Below are positions 34,425 to 46,281 of a DNA stretch of 64,000 nt, piece after piece. The first letter of the stretch is position 1. Each line of letters starts with the position of its first letter. The position numbers and the translations under genes were made by a program. The stretch comes from Aurelia coerulea (taxonomy: Eukaryota; Cnidaria; Scyphozoa; Semaeostomeae; Ulmaridae). The notes under the pieces were generated by a model, which did no database searches, was not told where the DNA came from, and saw only the letters and a list, made by a program, of their open reading frames with translations. The stretch spans positions 18,080,501 through 18,144,500 of the forward strand of contig CM076949.1 in the NCBI GenBank assembly GCA_039566865.1, read 5' to 3'.

Positions 34425-34637
34425 TATGATATGTTGTTCTGACAATGTGTGTGTGAAGGTTTGCCCGTTCCATCATCAATACTCAGCCCTTCCTTCCTAA
34501 TGCTGATCATATATCCTGTTAAAAGTATCAAGGGTTATATTTTTTCACTGATGCCATTTTAATTGTTAAGATTCTAATTATGTCTAACCTTTCCCCCTTT
34601 CTTTAACCAACCCTGCAAGTTTCTTCATGCAAACAAT

Positions 34638-34849
34638 CCTGGAAAAAATATATTGGAACAATCTAAGATTCCACAATTTTAAATAAGCAACCCCCTTTTT
34701 ACCCCCACTACGATGTTCCTTGGATGTTTTCAGCTTCAAGCCAACTAACATTGTTTCGGGAGTAAAAGTGGATGGTGCAAATGTAAGAATGAGAAGAACT
34801 AAGATAATCAGCAAAAACTGACTTTGTTCAAAATATTTTGTCAAGGATT
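34638..34849. repeat. Second copy of the segment at 32435-32662, direct orientation
   Basis: Roughly four fifths of the bases match by eye. The BEL/Pao element is inserted at its downstream edge. Confidence 0.6.
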
Positions 34850-34854
34850 GTAGG

Positions 34855-35654
34855 TGTTCCGTTTCGAACCCGTTCGGGGCGGGTTGCCAAGCCGACTAGG
34901 AGATTTCCTTACACAAAAGCGTGAAATCACAGAATTTCAAAGAGTCTTTCATTGAACATTGTTCACTGGAAGCACAACACAATGGCGTTATTGTTTAGAG
35001 CTGTTTACAGCTAACTGATAATTGGATTCATTGATGCGTGGACGCAAACAGTTTTGTTTTTTATTCGCTGGTTGCAAGAGACAGTTTTGCAGAAAACAGT
35101 CGAAATGATTGTTTTATCGGACCGAAGCCCAAGAAAAGAACGATATTAGTGCCGATGCACAACAAATACAAAAGATTGTTTTATCGGGCCGAAGCCCAAG
35201 AAAAGAAGGATTTTAGTGCCGATGCACACTCAACACAGGAATTTTAGTGCCGATGCACAACGTATAAATTAAAAAATCGAAAGGGACTGACAGCGCCTTT
35301 GTTTAGCCGCTGGCTGCGCTACCGGAATTGAAGAGGACTGACAGCGCCTATGTTTAGCCGCTGGCTGCGCTACCGGAATTGAAGAGGACTGACAGCGCCT
35401 TTGTTTAGCCGCTGGCTGGGCTACGTGGCTCATTGGTTATTGGACGCAAGAATTGGAAGTTATCTAATATTACTAATATCGTTTTCATCGTTTTATAAAT
35501 ATTTGTTAGTTGGTTTACATGCAGAATTTCGTTACTTCAAACAGTCTTGGTTTGCTCCTCCGCATTAACTGACAGTCGATAGACCCCGCAGAGGCTCCGA
35601 AAAGAACGTAAATTAAATTGGTCAAAATATCAAATGGTCCATCCACTTTTAACA
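34855..35654 (+). repeat. 5' LTR of the BEL/Pao element, 800 bp
   Basis: Begins TGTTCCGTTTCG and ends CTTTTAACA. Two similar roughly 67-bp units (near 35108 and 35175) contain GGCCGAAGCCCAAG. Three 51-bp units start at 35285, 35336 and 35387 (GACTGACAGCGCC). The 3' LTR has only one of the latter. Confidence 0.95.
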
Positions 35655-35671
35655 TGGTCCACCGAGCCGGA
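35655..35671 (+). promoter_or_regulatory. Putative tRNA primer binding site
   Basis: TGGTCCACCGAGCCGGA begins directly after the LTR, in the position of the primer site. It would pair with a tRNA 3' end reading TCCGGCTCGGTGGACCA. The acceptor pattern resembles tRNA-Tyr but is not an exact match I can confirm. Confidence 0.55.
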
Positions 35672-35775
35672 TAGATAGAGACACGGACGTCGGATACCCA
35701 ACGGACACTTTATTTACAGGACACATTTTCATGGATGTACCCATTTGATTATCGTTTGACATTGGTCTGCCTAGC

Positions 35776-38073
35776 ATGGATTCAGAGATACCCAGCAGTT
35801 TTGAAGTGGTCAGGATTGATCAGTTATCTCTTGAAGATATTCGAGACGAGCTACAGAGAAGGGGAAATTCGTCCAAAGGAAATAGGAGAACTGTAGCTAA
35901 GCGCCTGAAAGATCATTTGAACCAAATCAAACATGAAGCTGTATTTGCTGGAGATAATCTTAATACTTCATCATCATCCAGTACAAAAAGTCCTGAAAAA
36001 ACAGAGCTTAGCAATAAAAGAAGGAGAGAAAAATGTTTGAAGGTGAATATAAATGGTATCATGGATGATATGGTCGACTTTATGCAGTCATCAGATAATA
36101 TTGTTGAAGTACAAAGCAGCTTGCAAGAATTAAACAAGCAAAGGCAAATTCACAAGAATCTTAATCATGAAATCATGGGCTTGATTGGAGACGAAGAGGT
36201 AGACGATGAGTGTCAACAGTTTTCTGAATATCATCGTAAGATCCGAAATGCTATGAACAAAGCTCAAAGGTTCATTACCGAACTATCCGTTGCTGCTGAT
36301 ACAGAGAGTGTGAATTCGTCCGAAAGACATCATAAAGAGATAAAGCTGCCTAGATTTGATCTGCCTGTATTTAGTGGAGATATTCTCAAGTTCACAGCTT
36401 ATTGGGATCAGTTCAAATGTGCTGTTCATGACAACAGAGATTTATCAGCTGCACAGAAATTCTCATATTTAAGAGCAAGTCTTAAAGGCACTGCATTGCA
36501 AGCAATCGATGGCTTTGAAACAACATCCGCAAATTATGAGCCAGCAGTTGCAACCATTTTCCACAGATTTGGCAGGAAAAGAATCATTGTTGCTTCATTG
36601 GTAAAGTCAATCGTTAAGTTTGAAATCAAAGACAATGCGAAAGCAGCAACAACATTACGTCAACTACACGATACCCTCCAGAACAAGATAAGAGCACTAG
36701 AAGGCTTAGGGTTCAAATCAGAAGACAATCCAGATGTTCAAATGGTTCTTATACCCCTCTTAGAAATGAAGTTGCCTCAGAATTTAGCAGAAAGATGGGA
36801 GCTTGAAGTGTCAGATCCCGAGGACACTGAAATCACAATTGATTTATTTTTCAAGTTTTTGAATAGACATGTATTGTCAAGAGAAGCAGGAGAGAGAAGC
36901 CAATTAGAGAGCAGCAGCTCAAGTGGTTATAATAGCAGTAAGATCCTGAACAGAACTCAAGCTAATCATTTCAACAAGAAAGGAATCTCTTCAGCATCAA
37001 GATTGGTAGGAAATGTAAGCCTATCAAGAAGCAGTAAATGTGGTTTTTGTAATAAACAAGGCCATGAAGCTGTACAATGTTATTCAGCAAAGAAGATGAG
37101 CACTCAGAAAAGATGGGAAGTTGCTAAAGAGAATAAGCTATGCTTCAATTGTCTAAAGCCATCAAATGGGGGTCATAACTCAGGAAACTGTAGACATCCA
37201 AGCTGCACGATAGAAGGTTGCGGAAGAAAGCACAATCGTTTACTTCATCCTGATAGTCAAGAAAGTAATCAAAATCCGCAAGTTGGAGCAATCAGTGGAT
37301 TAACAGCAGCCTCAAACACATCAAAACAAGTGCTTCTACAAACAGCATCAGCATTTCTGACAAGTGATGGTCCTCAGGAAGTTCAAGTTCGAATTCTCTT
37401 TGATACAGGAAGTCAAAGATCGTACATAAGGAAGAAAATTGCTGAGTGTTTAGATTTAAAGGGTACAGTTGAAACTTTGAGTATTTCTACCCTTGGAGGA
37501 GAGGTGATCAAATCAAAGAAAATGCAAAGAGTTAAGTTTAGAATTAAGGGATCACAGTGCAATATGAATGAAAGTCCAATTGAAATTGAAGCATTAGCAA
37601 TCGATAAAATTTGTGCTCCATTGCAAAATGTCAACATTGATCTGTCAAATTATCAATACCTACAAGGAATAAAGCTAGCTGACACTTACCAAAGTGGAAA
37701 AGAACAAGTAGACATATTAATTGGAGCAGACCACTATTATAGAATCATCGGGGATGAAATTAAGAAAGGAAGATGTAATGATGAACCAACAGCCGTCAGT
37801 TCAAAGTTAGGTTGGATTTTATGTGGTTCATTTGAAGGTCAGCAGCAAGTTACAACCACTGCGATGTTCTCAACGGTTGATGTAGAAGAAGCTACCACGA
37901 GTCTCAAACACTTTTGGGATTTAGAATCAATCGGTATAGTTGAAGATAAAGCTCAGAAGTCAATGGAGGAAATTGATGCAATAGCACCATTCAAAGAAGG
38001 TCTTAGCTTTGAACCTTTGATGGCAAGAGATATCAAGCTTCAATTCCTTGGAAACGCGATCACCCAGAGTTGA
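35776..38073 (+). pseudogene. BEL/Pao gag-protease region, 765-codon open frame
   Basis: The ATG at 35776 follows a 121-bp leader. The order is an N-terminal SAP-like helix pair (about residues 15-50) and a coiled region. Next is a conserved gag segment (LPRFDLPVFSGD onward, about 195-290, the DUF1759 type). Then come a CX2CX4HX4C zinc knuckle at about 422-435 with a further Cys/His cluster, and an aspartyl protease with DTGS near residue 543 (DUF1758 type). Near 38010-38025 the frame slips by one base and ends at 38073. The normal continuation into the polymerase is in another frame, so the last 15 or so residues are out of register. Otherwise this part is intact. Confidence 0.9.
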
Positions 38074-39170
38074 AAGATAATTACCATCAAGCTGTCCAAA
38101 GGCTTAAAGGTATAGAGAACAATTTGAAGCGTGATGAAATCAAACAGCAAGATTATTCAGAAGCTATTACACAGTATGCCAGAGAAGGATTTGCAGAGGA
38201 AGTAAAGCCAGAGAGCATTCATCAATCAGAAAATAAAGTGAGATATTTGCCACATCATGCAGTTTACAGAAGAGACAAGACAACTACGAAAACTAGGATA
38301 GTTTTTGATGCTTCAGCAAAAGTTGGACATGAACCATCCTTGAACGATTGCATCCTACAAGGTCCTGCTTTGCAACCGAATTTAGTGTCAGTTCTCATTC
38401 GTTTCAGAAGTCATCCAATAGCACTTATGGCAGATATCAAGAAGATGTTTTTACAGATTCAACTTGCAGAGAAAGATCGAGATGTTCATCGGTATCTATG
38501 GCGAGACATGAAGACAAAGGAAGAGCCTAAAGTTTACAGGATGCAGAGAATTACATTTGGAGTAAACTGTAGTCCTTTCTTGGCTATAAGTACTGTACAA
38601 AGTCATGCCAAAGGAAGCAAAGAACAATTCCCAGACGCTGCAAAGGAAATTCTGGAAAATATGTATGTCGACGATTGCCTGACAGGTGCAAAGGATGCTT
38701 ACGAGGCTATAGAATTACAAAGCTCCCTTTCTTCAATGGTGAAATCAGGTGGTTTCCATTTAACGAAATGGGCCAGTAATTCAGAAAAGGTAATTCAAGA
38801 AATCAAGCCAGAGGAAAGAGCACCTTCACTGACAGTGTGTTTCCATGAAAGAGAGAGTATAAAAGCATTGGGAATGAGCTGGGATACGAGAAATGATTGT
38901 TTCTTTTTCAACGTTGCAAAGAATATTCTTGAAAGCAAAGATTGTGAAACCAAGAGAAGTCTGCTGAGCCTTGCATCGAAAATATTTGATCCCATGGGTT
39001 TGCTGTCACCCTATGTCTTAAGAGCAAAGATGATGTTCCAGAAACTATGGAGCAGAGGGCTGCAATGGGATGATAAGTTGCCTTCAGACATTCTCAGTCA
39101 ATGGAGATCATGGAAAGAAGAGCTTTCAGATGTCAGTGATATCAAAATTCCAAGATGTTTTTGCAGCTAA
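38016..39170 (+). pseudogene. BEL/Pao reverse transcriptase region
   Basis: Follows the gag-protease region in a different frame. It carries the BEL/Pao reverse transcriptase blocks: VRYLPHHAVYR, then IVFDASA, then LMADIKKMFLQI, then the catalytic MYVDDCLTGA near 38660-38690, and LLSLASKIFDPMGLLSP after it. It would copy the element's RNA into DNA. A frame change in a T-rich stretch near 39160 ends the open frame at 39170. Confidence 0.92.
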
Positions 39171-40092
39171 TGCAGGCACAACAGAAAGAGTAGAGATCCA
39201 TGGATTTGGAGATGCTTCTCCAAAAGCATATGGAGCTGCAGTATACGTACGCACAGTCGATATGAATGGACACATCAACACCAAGCTTGTAATGTCGAAG
39301 TCGAGAGTGGCACCATTAAAGAGAGTAACACTTCCACGGCTTGAGCTTTTAGCGTCAGTAATCAATACAAGATTAGTTTCGTTCGTTGCTGAATCGATGA
39401 AAAGAGAAATCAGTAAAGTTGTTTTGTGGGCAGATAGCTCAATTGCATTGTATTGGATCAAAGGACCAAGCTCTAAATGGAAGCCATTTGTAGCTAACAG
39501 AGTAGAAGAGATTCAGTCGAAATTCAGTCCAGATCATTGGCTATATTGCCCAGGAAAAGAAAACCCTGCAGATTGTCTAACACGTGGCCTAACGTGCAAA
39601 GATCTTCATCAAACAGAGAAATGGTGGACAGGTCCATCTTGGTTAAGCTTACCATCAAAGGAATGGCCATGCAACATTACAGCAAATGAGACAGTCACAA
39701 ACATGGCATGCAAAGAATCAAGGAAAACTGTGCAGATGCTTGCAACAATCGAATTGAAAGAAATCATAGATCCAGAAAGACACAGTTCATGGTTGAAACT
39801 TGTAAGAGTCACAGCCATTGTGTTTCGAGCTGTTCAGCTATTCAAGAAAATTAAGCAACAACCCAAGCAAGAACGACCCTGGCAAGGCCCATCTGCAGAA
39901 GAACTACGAGAAGCGGAGATGTATTTGTATCGCAGAGTACAGTCAGAAACATACAAGGAAGAGTTACCAAGCATTGAGCGATGGCAAGCAAGTTTCAAGG
40001 TCAAGCAGAATTTTGATGTTAGATCCGTTTTACGACAGCAGAGACAAAGTATTGCGAGTTGGTGGAAGGCTCCAAAATTCAGACCTACCTGA
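39150..40092 (+). pseudogene. BEL/Pao RNase H region
   Basis: Continues the polymerase in a third frame. RNase H-like motifs are FGDASPKAYGAAVY (first Asp), VTLPRLELLA (Glu), LWADSSIALYW (Asp) and NPADCLTRG (last Asp). The connecting region leads towards the integrase. A further shift near 40005, at a run of T, puts the rest into the integrase frame; this frame runs on as noise to 40092. Confidence 0.9.
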
Positions 40093-41467
40093 AGAAGCAA
40101 AGCACCAAGTAATCCTTCCTCACGGACATTCAATTGTAGAGAAGAAGATCATGCAAGTACATCAACAGTCAATTTGTGCAGGTCCATCAACAACTCTAGC
40201 TGTTCTACGTCAAAAGATATGGATAACTCAAGGCCTACGTGATGTAAAAAGAGTTATTCAAAATTGCAGAAGTTGCAGACGACAGCATGCAGCAGCTTGC
40301 TCCCAAAAAATGGGAAACTTGCCAAAAGAAAGAGTTCAGTCTTCACTTGCATTTACACATGTTGGTGTGGACTTCGCCGGTCCATTATACACTCGTACAA
40401 AGAATGATGTCCAGAAAGCCTATATTTGCCTTTTCACGTGTGCATCATCACGCATGACACATTTAGAGTTAACAGATAGCCTGAATACAGATGATTTCCT
40501 GCAAGCATTTCGTAGGATGATAAATCGCAGAGGATTGTGTCAATCATTGCAGTCTGATAATGCTAAAACATTCAAAGCTGCTGATCGCACTCTACAACAG
40601 CTTTTTGCGTCATCAAAGATCAGAAGATTGAAGCAAATAGATCAAAATCGAGTCGCAAGAGAATTAGCTTCGTTGGGAATTAAATGAAAGTTTATAACAG
40701 AGAGATCTCCATGGAGAGGTGGCTGGTGGGAAAGAATAGTCAAATCAGTAAAGGTTCCATTGAAGAAAGTTCTTGGTAATGCTCTTCTTTCGACCACAGA
40801 GTTGTACACCATCCTGACGGACATCGAAGCGATGATCAATTCCCGTCCACTAACGTATATGGGAGATGATATAAGAGATCCAGAGCCAATCACCCCTGCT
40901 CACCTTGCAATCGGAAGATCATTAAGCAGCATACCAAATGGATCAATTAAGAAAGAAGACAGAGGACAAGTTGTTCAACGATTTCTATACCATCAACGAC
41001 TTCTTAACCATTTTTGGAAAAGATGGAGGCTAGAATATCTCCAAAAGTTGTCGATCAGAAACAAATGGAAGATAGAGAAACCATCCATAGATATCGGAGA
41101 TGTTGTTCTCATCTCAGACGACAATGTTCAGAGAGGGAAGTGGCCAATGGGACGCATCAGTCAAGTTCATCCTGGAAAAGATGGTCTTATTCGTACTGCT
41201 ACTTTGCAGACACAGAAGGGGGAATTAAGACGTCCAATTCAACGGCTACATCATTTAGAGGTACAGCAAAGTCAAGTTGATAGAGAATTAGAGACGGTAC
41301 ATCAAACGAGGACACCAAACGTTGTTGTACCACCTGAAACACTACAGAAGAACAATGAAGAAGTTGATCTCATGCCAAGAGATCAAGGGGGGGAGAATGT
41401 TCCGTTTCGAACCCGTTCGGGGCGGGTTGCCAAGCCGACTAGGAGATTTCCTTACACAAAAGCGTGA
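39990..41467 (+). pseudogene. BEL/Pao integrase region with an in-frame TGA, ending inside the LTR
   Basis: Starts with VLRVGGRL, has a zinc-binding His/Cys region ending CRSCRRQ, then catalytic Asp in GVDFAGPL and Asp in LQSDNAKTF. A TGA at 40685-40687 interrupts the frame where the family has Trp. After it the same frame goes on through SPWRGGWWERIVKS, which holds the catalytic Glu, and AMINSRPLTY, to a stop at 41465-41467. The last 22-23 codons lie in the 3' LTR, so the LTR start is also coding. Confidence 0.9.
41385..41397 (+). promoter_or_regulatory. Polypurine tract
   Basis: AAGGGGGGGAGAA lies directly upstream of the 3' LTR, the position where plus-strand DNA synthesis is primed. It also encodes part of the polyprotein C-terminus. 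Confidence 0.85.
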
Positions 41468-42713
41468 AATCACAGAATTTCAAAGAGTCTTTCATTGAAC
41501 ATTGTTCACTGGAAGCACAACACAATGGCGTTATTGTTTAGAGCTGTTTACAGCTAACTGATAATTGGATTCATTGATGCGTGGACGCAAACAGTTTTCA
41601 TTTCATTTTCATTTTCATTTTTAATTATTTATACACGGTGGCCCCATCAATCAACGACTGCTTTACAGGGGGCCGTGTTAAAAAGCTTACAAAATTAACA
41701 ATAGTTTACTAAAATAACCTAATTACAAGTGATAAAATCTAAAAAATCTAACTAGAATACTTATGATAAAAAATTAAAAAGAGTAAAATCAAAACTGGTG
41801 AATGGAACGAAAAATCACAATCAAATGGTCAAGCAGAAGGCTGCAGATGGTTTTTTAGTTGGCATTTAAACGAATTAAGCGAATTTGCTTGTTTTATATC
41901 CAACGGAAGCTGATTCCAAGTTCTAGCGCCACGAAAAGATATCGCTTTTTGTCCTTTGCAGGTTGTCATCCTTGGGATATAGAGATCAGTGGCTGCATTT
42001 CGCAAGCTAATATCAATATTTCGGTCAGAATTTTTTGTGAACAAATCAGAAAGATAGCTAGGTGCAAGGCCAGTTATTGCTTTATACGTAACCGTAGCTG
42101 TTTCACTTTTAATCATATCACTGACAGTAAGCCATTTAAGGTTCTTAATCAAAAGGGTCGCAGATGTATCATAACTGCTATTTGAGACAATCCTTGCAGC
42201 TCGATTTTGCAGTTTTGTTTTTTATTCGCTGGTTGCAAGAGACAGTTTTGCAGAAAACAGTCGAAATGATTGTTTTATCGGACCGAAGCCCAAGAAAAGA
42301 AGGATATTAGTGCCGATGCACAACAAATACAAAAGATTGTTTTATCGGGCCGAAGCCCAAGAAAAGAAGGATTTTAGTGCCGATGCACACTCAACACAGG
42401 AATTTTAGTGCTGATGCACAACGTATAAATTAAAAAATCGAAAGGGACTGACAGCGCCTTTGTTTAGCCGCTGGCTGCGCTACGTGGCTCATTGGTTATT
42501 GGACGCAAGAATTGGAAGTTATCTAATATTACTAATATCGTCTTCATCGTTTTATAAATATTTGTTAGTTGGTTTACATGCAGAATTTCGTTACTTCAAA
42601 CAGTCTTGGTTTGCTCCTCCGCATTAACTGACAGTCGATAGACCCCGCAGAGGCTCCGAAAAGAACGTAAATTAAATTGGTCAAAATATCAAATGGTCCA
42701 TCCACTTTTAACA
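41398..42713 (+). repeat. 3' LTR of the BEL/Pao element, interrupted by a LINE
   Basis: Matches the 5' LTR from TGTTCCGTTTCG to CTTTTAACA. Removing the nested 611-bp insertion and its 7-bp duplication leaves 698 bp. The 102-bp deficit against the 5' LTR equals two 51-bp units. Confidence 0.94.
41599..42209 (-). pseudogene. 5'-truncated CR1/L2-like LINE inserted in the 3' LTR
   Basis: The minus strand encodes the last part of a non-LTR reverse transcriptase ORF: AARIVSN, then 'LIKNLKWLTVSDMIK', 'TYKAITGLAPSYLSDLF' and 'GARTWNQLPLDIKQANSL'. The stop is at 41829. The 3' tail is a short AAATG-type microsatellite, as in CR1/L2 elements. CAGTTTT is duplicated at 41592-41598 and 42210-42216. The coding part is uninterrupted, so this truncated insertion is young. 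Confidence 0.93.
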
Positions 42714-42718
42714 GTAGG

Positions 42719-43505
42719 CCTTTTAAAACTTTGAGGAGACTATGGGCTTTTATTCTTACAACCATAAAAGCTAGAGACTTGAAACTTGGCACAAATAGCA
42801 AACACGATGAGGCAAACTAGATGACGCAATTGGATTTGCTTATGTCACGTGGTCAAATGTCAAGTGCTGACATAAACAAATTTTTCTAATTTGGGTGTGA
42901 AACCACATGGAGTTTGTTAAGTTGAATCTCCAAATCTATAAAACATATTGATGAGGTGCGAAAAATAGAATAATTACAACCTTGAAATTCTTATATTGAA
43001 ATTTTTGGCTCGTAACCCTAATAGGTGTGCTGAGGTCAGCATTTATTTATTTTGTACGCAAATAGAGCATTTTTCGTCTAAAATGGATTATAGATTGATG
43101 CTAATCATAAACAAAGAGACCTGCTGCATTATATGATGGTGCTCATTTTTCGAAAAGTGAAGCCCAAATGGTTTTGTTAGTACGCATGCACAACAGCCAA
43201 TAATTCATGACGTCATCAAAAACAATAAACTATATTCCAAATGGAAGCCCGTCTCAAGATATAGCGTTTGTTACATTGTCATTGAGCTAGGGGTTCAAAA
43301 ATTGTGACTTAAAGGTGTTTATTTTGCGGAGCACTCAATTTAAAGTTATGTGTTGACCACCTGAATCAGTGTAAAAATGTCTGAAAATGACATGAAAGGA
43401 TGTCTCCTAGATAGAAACTAAAAGGCACCAACAAACTAGACTATTCTCGAGATACGCGACGAGCTGTGTGAAAAAAATCACAAGGGGGCACTTTGTGCAC
43501 CCCCT
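42719..43505. other. No gene recognised
   Basis: AT-rich sequence between the BEL/Pao element and the next MITE. No coding homology or bounded repeat seen. Confidence 0.5.
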
Positions 43506-43513
43506 AGTCTGGA

Positions 43514-44222
43514 CAGGGGCGGGCAAGTATTGTAAAATATTTGACCCTATGTCTGTCCCGGGGAATTGGACAAAATAGCCGGTGCTTTTATCAAATAGTA
43601 CGACTTTCGTGCTCAAAACAACCAGTTTTTGGGACAAAGGTGAAATTTGAATATCGTTCTTCCTATTCCATCAGTTTGTCACAAAAATCAAGTTTCCCAA
43701 CCTCCTATCTAGTCAAAATTCTGAAGTTTACCTGTAAGCTGTTTCTCCCTTTGTCTGCCGAATTTAGGCAGAAAAGACTAGTATTTCAAATTTTTCACAT
43801 AAGTGGCTCTACCTTTGCGGAACTGGGCTTTACGGAAAAAAGACCAGAAATTACAATTTTTCACTAAAGCGGTTTTACCTTTGTCCGGCAAATGTCCGAA
43901 AAAAGGCCAGAATTTCAAATTTTTCACCGAAGCGGTCCTACCATTGTCCGGCAACCGGTTTTGGGACACTTGTACTTTCTTATCCATAATTGCTACTTGC
44001 TTTGGAAAACAGTAGTAGGTGGAAACTATCGGTTTTGGGGACAAACATCGGCAGTGATACATAATGTTAAAAATTGTCCTTCAAATTGAAAAAAATAACA
44101 GCGGAAATTTGCCATCAAAAACGACCAGTTTTTGGGACAAAGGTGGTGCAAAATATTTTCATGAACTACCGGTTTTCGGACAAAGGTAGGACCATCCTTC
44201 CCAATGTGACATGCCCGCCCCG
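43514..44222. mobile_element. 709-bp hAT-type MITE, CAGGGGCGGGCA tips
   Basis: Left tip CAGGGGCGGGCA, right tip TGCCCGCCCCG. The flanks AGTCTGGA (43506-43513) and GGTCTGGA (44223-44230) match at 7 of 8. The interior has three to four units of about 60 bp containing TTTTACCTTTGTCCGGCA and AATTTTTCAC, which give open frames without meaning. Confidence 0.88.
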
Positions 44223-44230
44223 GGTCTGGA

Positions 44231-45414
44231 TAGTGTTAAAATTTCAAAACATGATATTAGGATTTTTAACCCTGATGGGTGTTTTCCAGTTTTCAGATTT
44301 TTGCAGAGCATTCTTACCGGCAAACAACATGACCCTCAAACTCGGACGATTACTAATCATCTATTAGCTACATTTTGACAGTAAACTTTTTGAACAATGG
44401 ATGTCACGTGACAGGTGACACTTCCATATTTGGAAGAAGGTATTGGAAAAATTATTGTTTTTGATATTTTTACTTCCAGAATTAGTTACAAATGTTGACT
44501 ATTGTACTTCACAAGAATCTGCAAACAAATAGCTTTCGATTGTTATCAATAACAATGGAATTTGTTGACGTCAGCACACTTAAATGATGACGTCACCCAG
44601 GCCGCCATTTTGGGTCATTTAGGCAAACTTTGAAGCTTTTTCTGTTGTTAGAAATGCATAGAATTGCGTTATGAAATGCTTCTCAACCATTTTGAGTCAA
44701 TCAATATCAATTTTTGGCGGAAAAATCTTGTTTTTAGTTATGACGTCAATAATTTTATTGTCATTTTCTTCCAAAATAACTGTTTAAAAACAGCTCTATG
44801 CATCATATTTTAATTGGAAATGAATAATACGCCAAATACGAAGGGAAAAGGTGATTAACATTACCTTTATTCCGTCTTTGGAACAAATCAGCCAGGAAAC
44901 CACATATTTTGACATTTTCCAGTATTATGACATCATAGTGATTTCGCCTAATGAGCTGGCTGCACCCAAAAACCATCAATCAGCTAAGAATAGTTAGGAC
45001 TACGCCCTTGTCAAGCTTCAATGATTTCCCATTAGTCTACGGCTATTTATAGAGGGGGTGGAAAGCCCCACCCCCACCCCCGACTATGTAATGCCCGGTA
45101 GGATTAGGGTTAAAGAGAAGAAAATGGGAACGAAGCAAGATTTGCGAAGCATTTTACCCTATCATTGAACCCAGCTTTATCCCAGGAAGAAGACCAACCC
45201 AGTTTATATTGACCATATCATTCTAGTCTTTAGAATAAATTTTTTAGAACCTCGTCAATGTAAAATTCAGGAATTCCAACAGAATTTCTGCTGCTTTCCG
45301 TTTAATTCCCTCAACATCTTACGGAATGGACACCCATTTGACAAAGCGCATGTCCCTTAATTTTTCATACAATATGTCCTTTAAATTTTCATGAAAAACC
45401 CGATTTTTGCCCAA
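44231..45414. other. No gene recognised
   Basis: AT-rich with a GTCACGTGAC-type palindrome near 44403 and a C-rich patch near 45060. No coding homology seen. Confidence 0.5.
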
Positions 45415-45439
45415 TTCTCGGTGCGGTTGTGTCTTGTTG

Positions 45440-45910
45440 AGTTTTCCGATCGTGAGCAGGGATGAAATTGTTATTAAAGCTTTTGGTGTGACTCCCAGTA
45501 GCTGTAACGTTGTTCAACTAGCAGTTCAGTGTCTTGATTGGGAGGTGATTTATATCAATGCCTATTCTCTGCCATTTATATGCATTCCGCTAAGTGGTCA
45601 ACGTATTGAGACAGCAGTAAACAACTACCCTCACCTCGCAGAGCTTTAGCTCGCTGATAATTATGATGGTTCTGAGCCTTCGGAAATAAGCATTCTGCAT
45701 GGAAGTGACTCATTGTGTTAGGATTGCCCGTACCGGGGAGAGGAATGTGGGCCTCGCTGCACTTTACACAAAATTCGGAGACGTTCTAAATGGACCTATT
45801 GAAGTTGCAAGCTTTAGTGAACATTAATGCATCAATTTTGTTGAGACACAGGTTATGAGAATTGCCTCCGATTGTCTCTCATCTGTGCCTCAAGTTGTGC
45901 TTCGAGACAT
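45440..45910 (+). pseudogene. Old BEL/Pao protease-region fragment
   Basis: The translation follows the DUF1758-type protease region of BEL/Pao polyproteins: a VQLAVQCLDWEVIYINAY block, then ICIPLSGQRIETAVNNYPHL, then LADNYDGSEPSEI and HGSD. After a frame change come LYTKFGDVLNGPIEVASF and ETQVMRIASDC. There are at least three stops and one shift. No zinc knuckle, polymerase or LTR is visible nearby. It is more decayed than, and different from, the element at 34855. Confidence 0.68.
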
Positions 45911-46281
45911 TAAACTCCCTTAACTCCTTATATCATAGAAGTGGGAAAGTATATACAGCTTGCTGGCGGCGGGGGGGGGGGAGGAGTAAACCCAGGTAAA
46001 TGAAAGTTTCCATGGCTTTTTTGTGAAATTATGTGTGCTGTTTCGAAGAAATGTTGAACGCTATACGAAGTTCAGTTACTTGTTAATGACTCGGAGAATT
46101 AAACTTTGATCAAATTATCATCCAAATTGTTCATAAATTTGCAGAATTACGTTCTCTTCTTGATCGAAATTGTACTTCGCCTCCCAAATTAAGTTGAGAT
46201 ATATCTTTACACCCCCATATCCTTTCTAATATTAAATTTATAACTGAATACAAAAATAGAAAAGACATGAAGCAAATTACT

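Larger units (their letters stand above)
34855..42713 (+). mobile_element. BEL/Pao LTR retrotransposon, nearly full length, 5-bp TSD
   Basis: Two LTRs with TG...CA ends (34855-35654 and 41398-42713) bracket a leader, a gag-protease region and a polymerase region in the BEL/Pao order: protease, reverse transcriptase, RNase H, integrase. GTAGG is duplicated at 34850-34854 and 42714-42718. The LTRs differ at only about four bases apart from a repeat-number change and one nested insertion, so the insertion is recent. The coding frame is broken by at least three shifts and one nonsense codon, so this copy cannot act alone. Confidence 0.95.
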
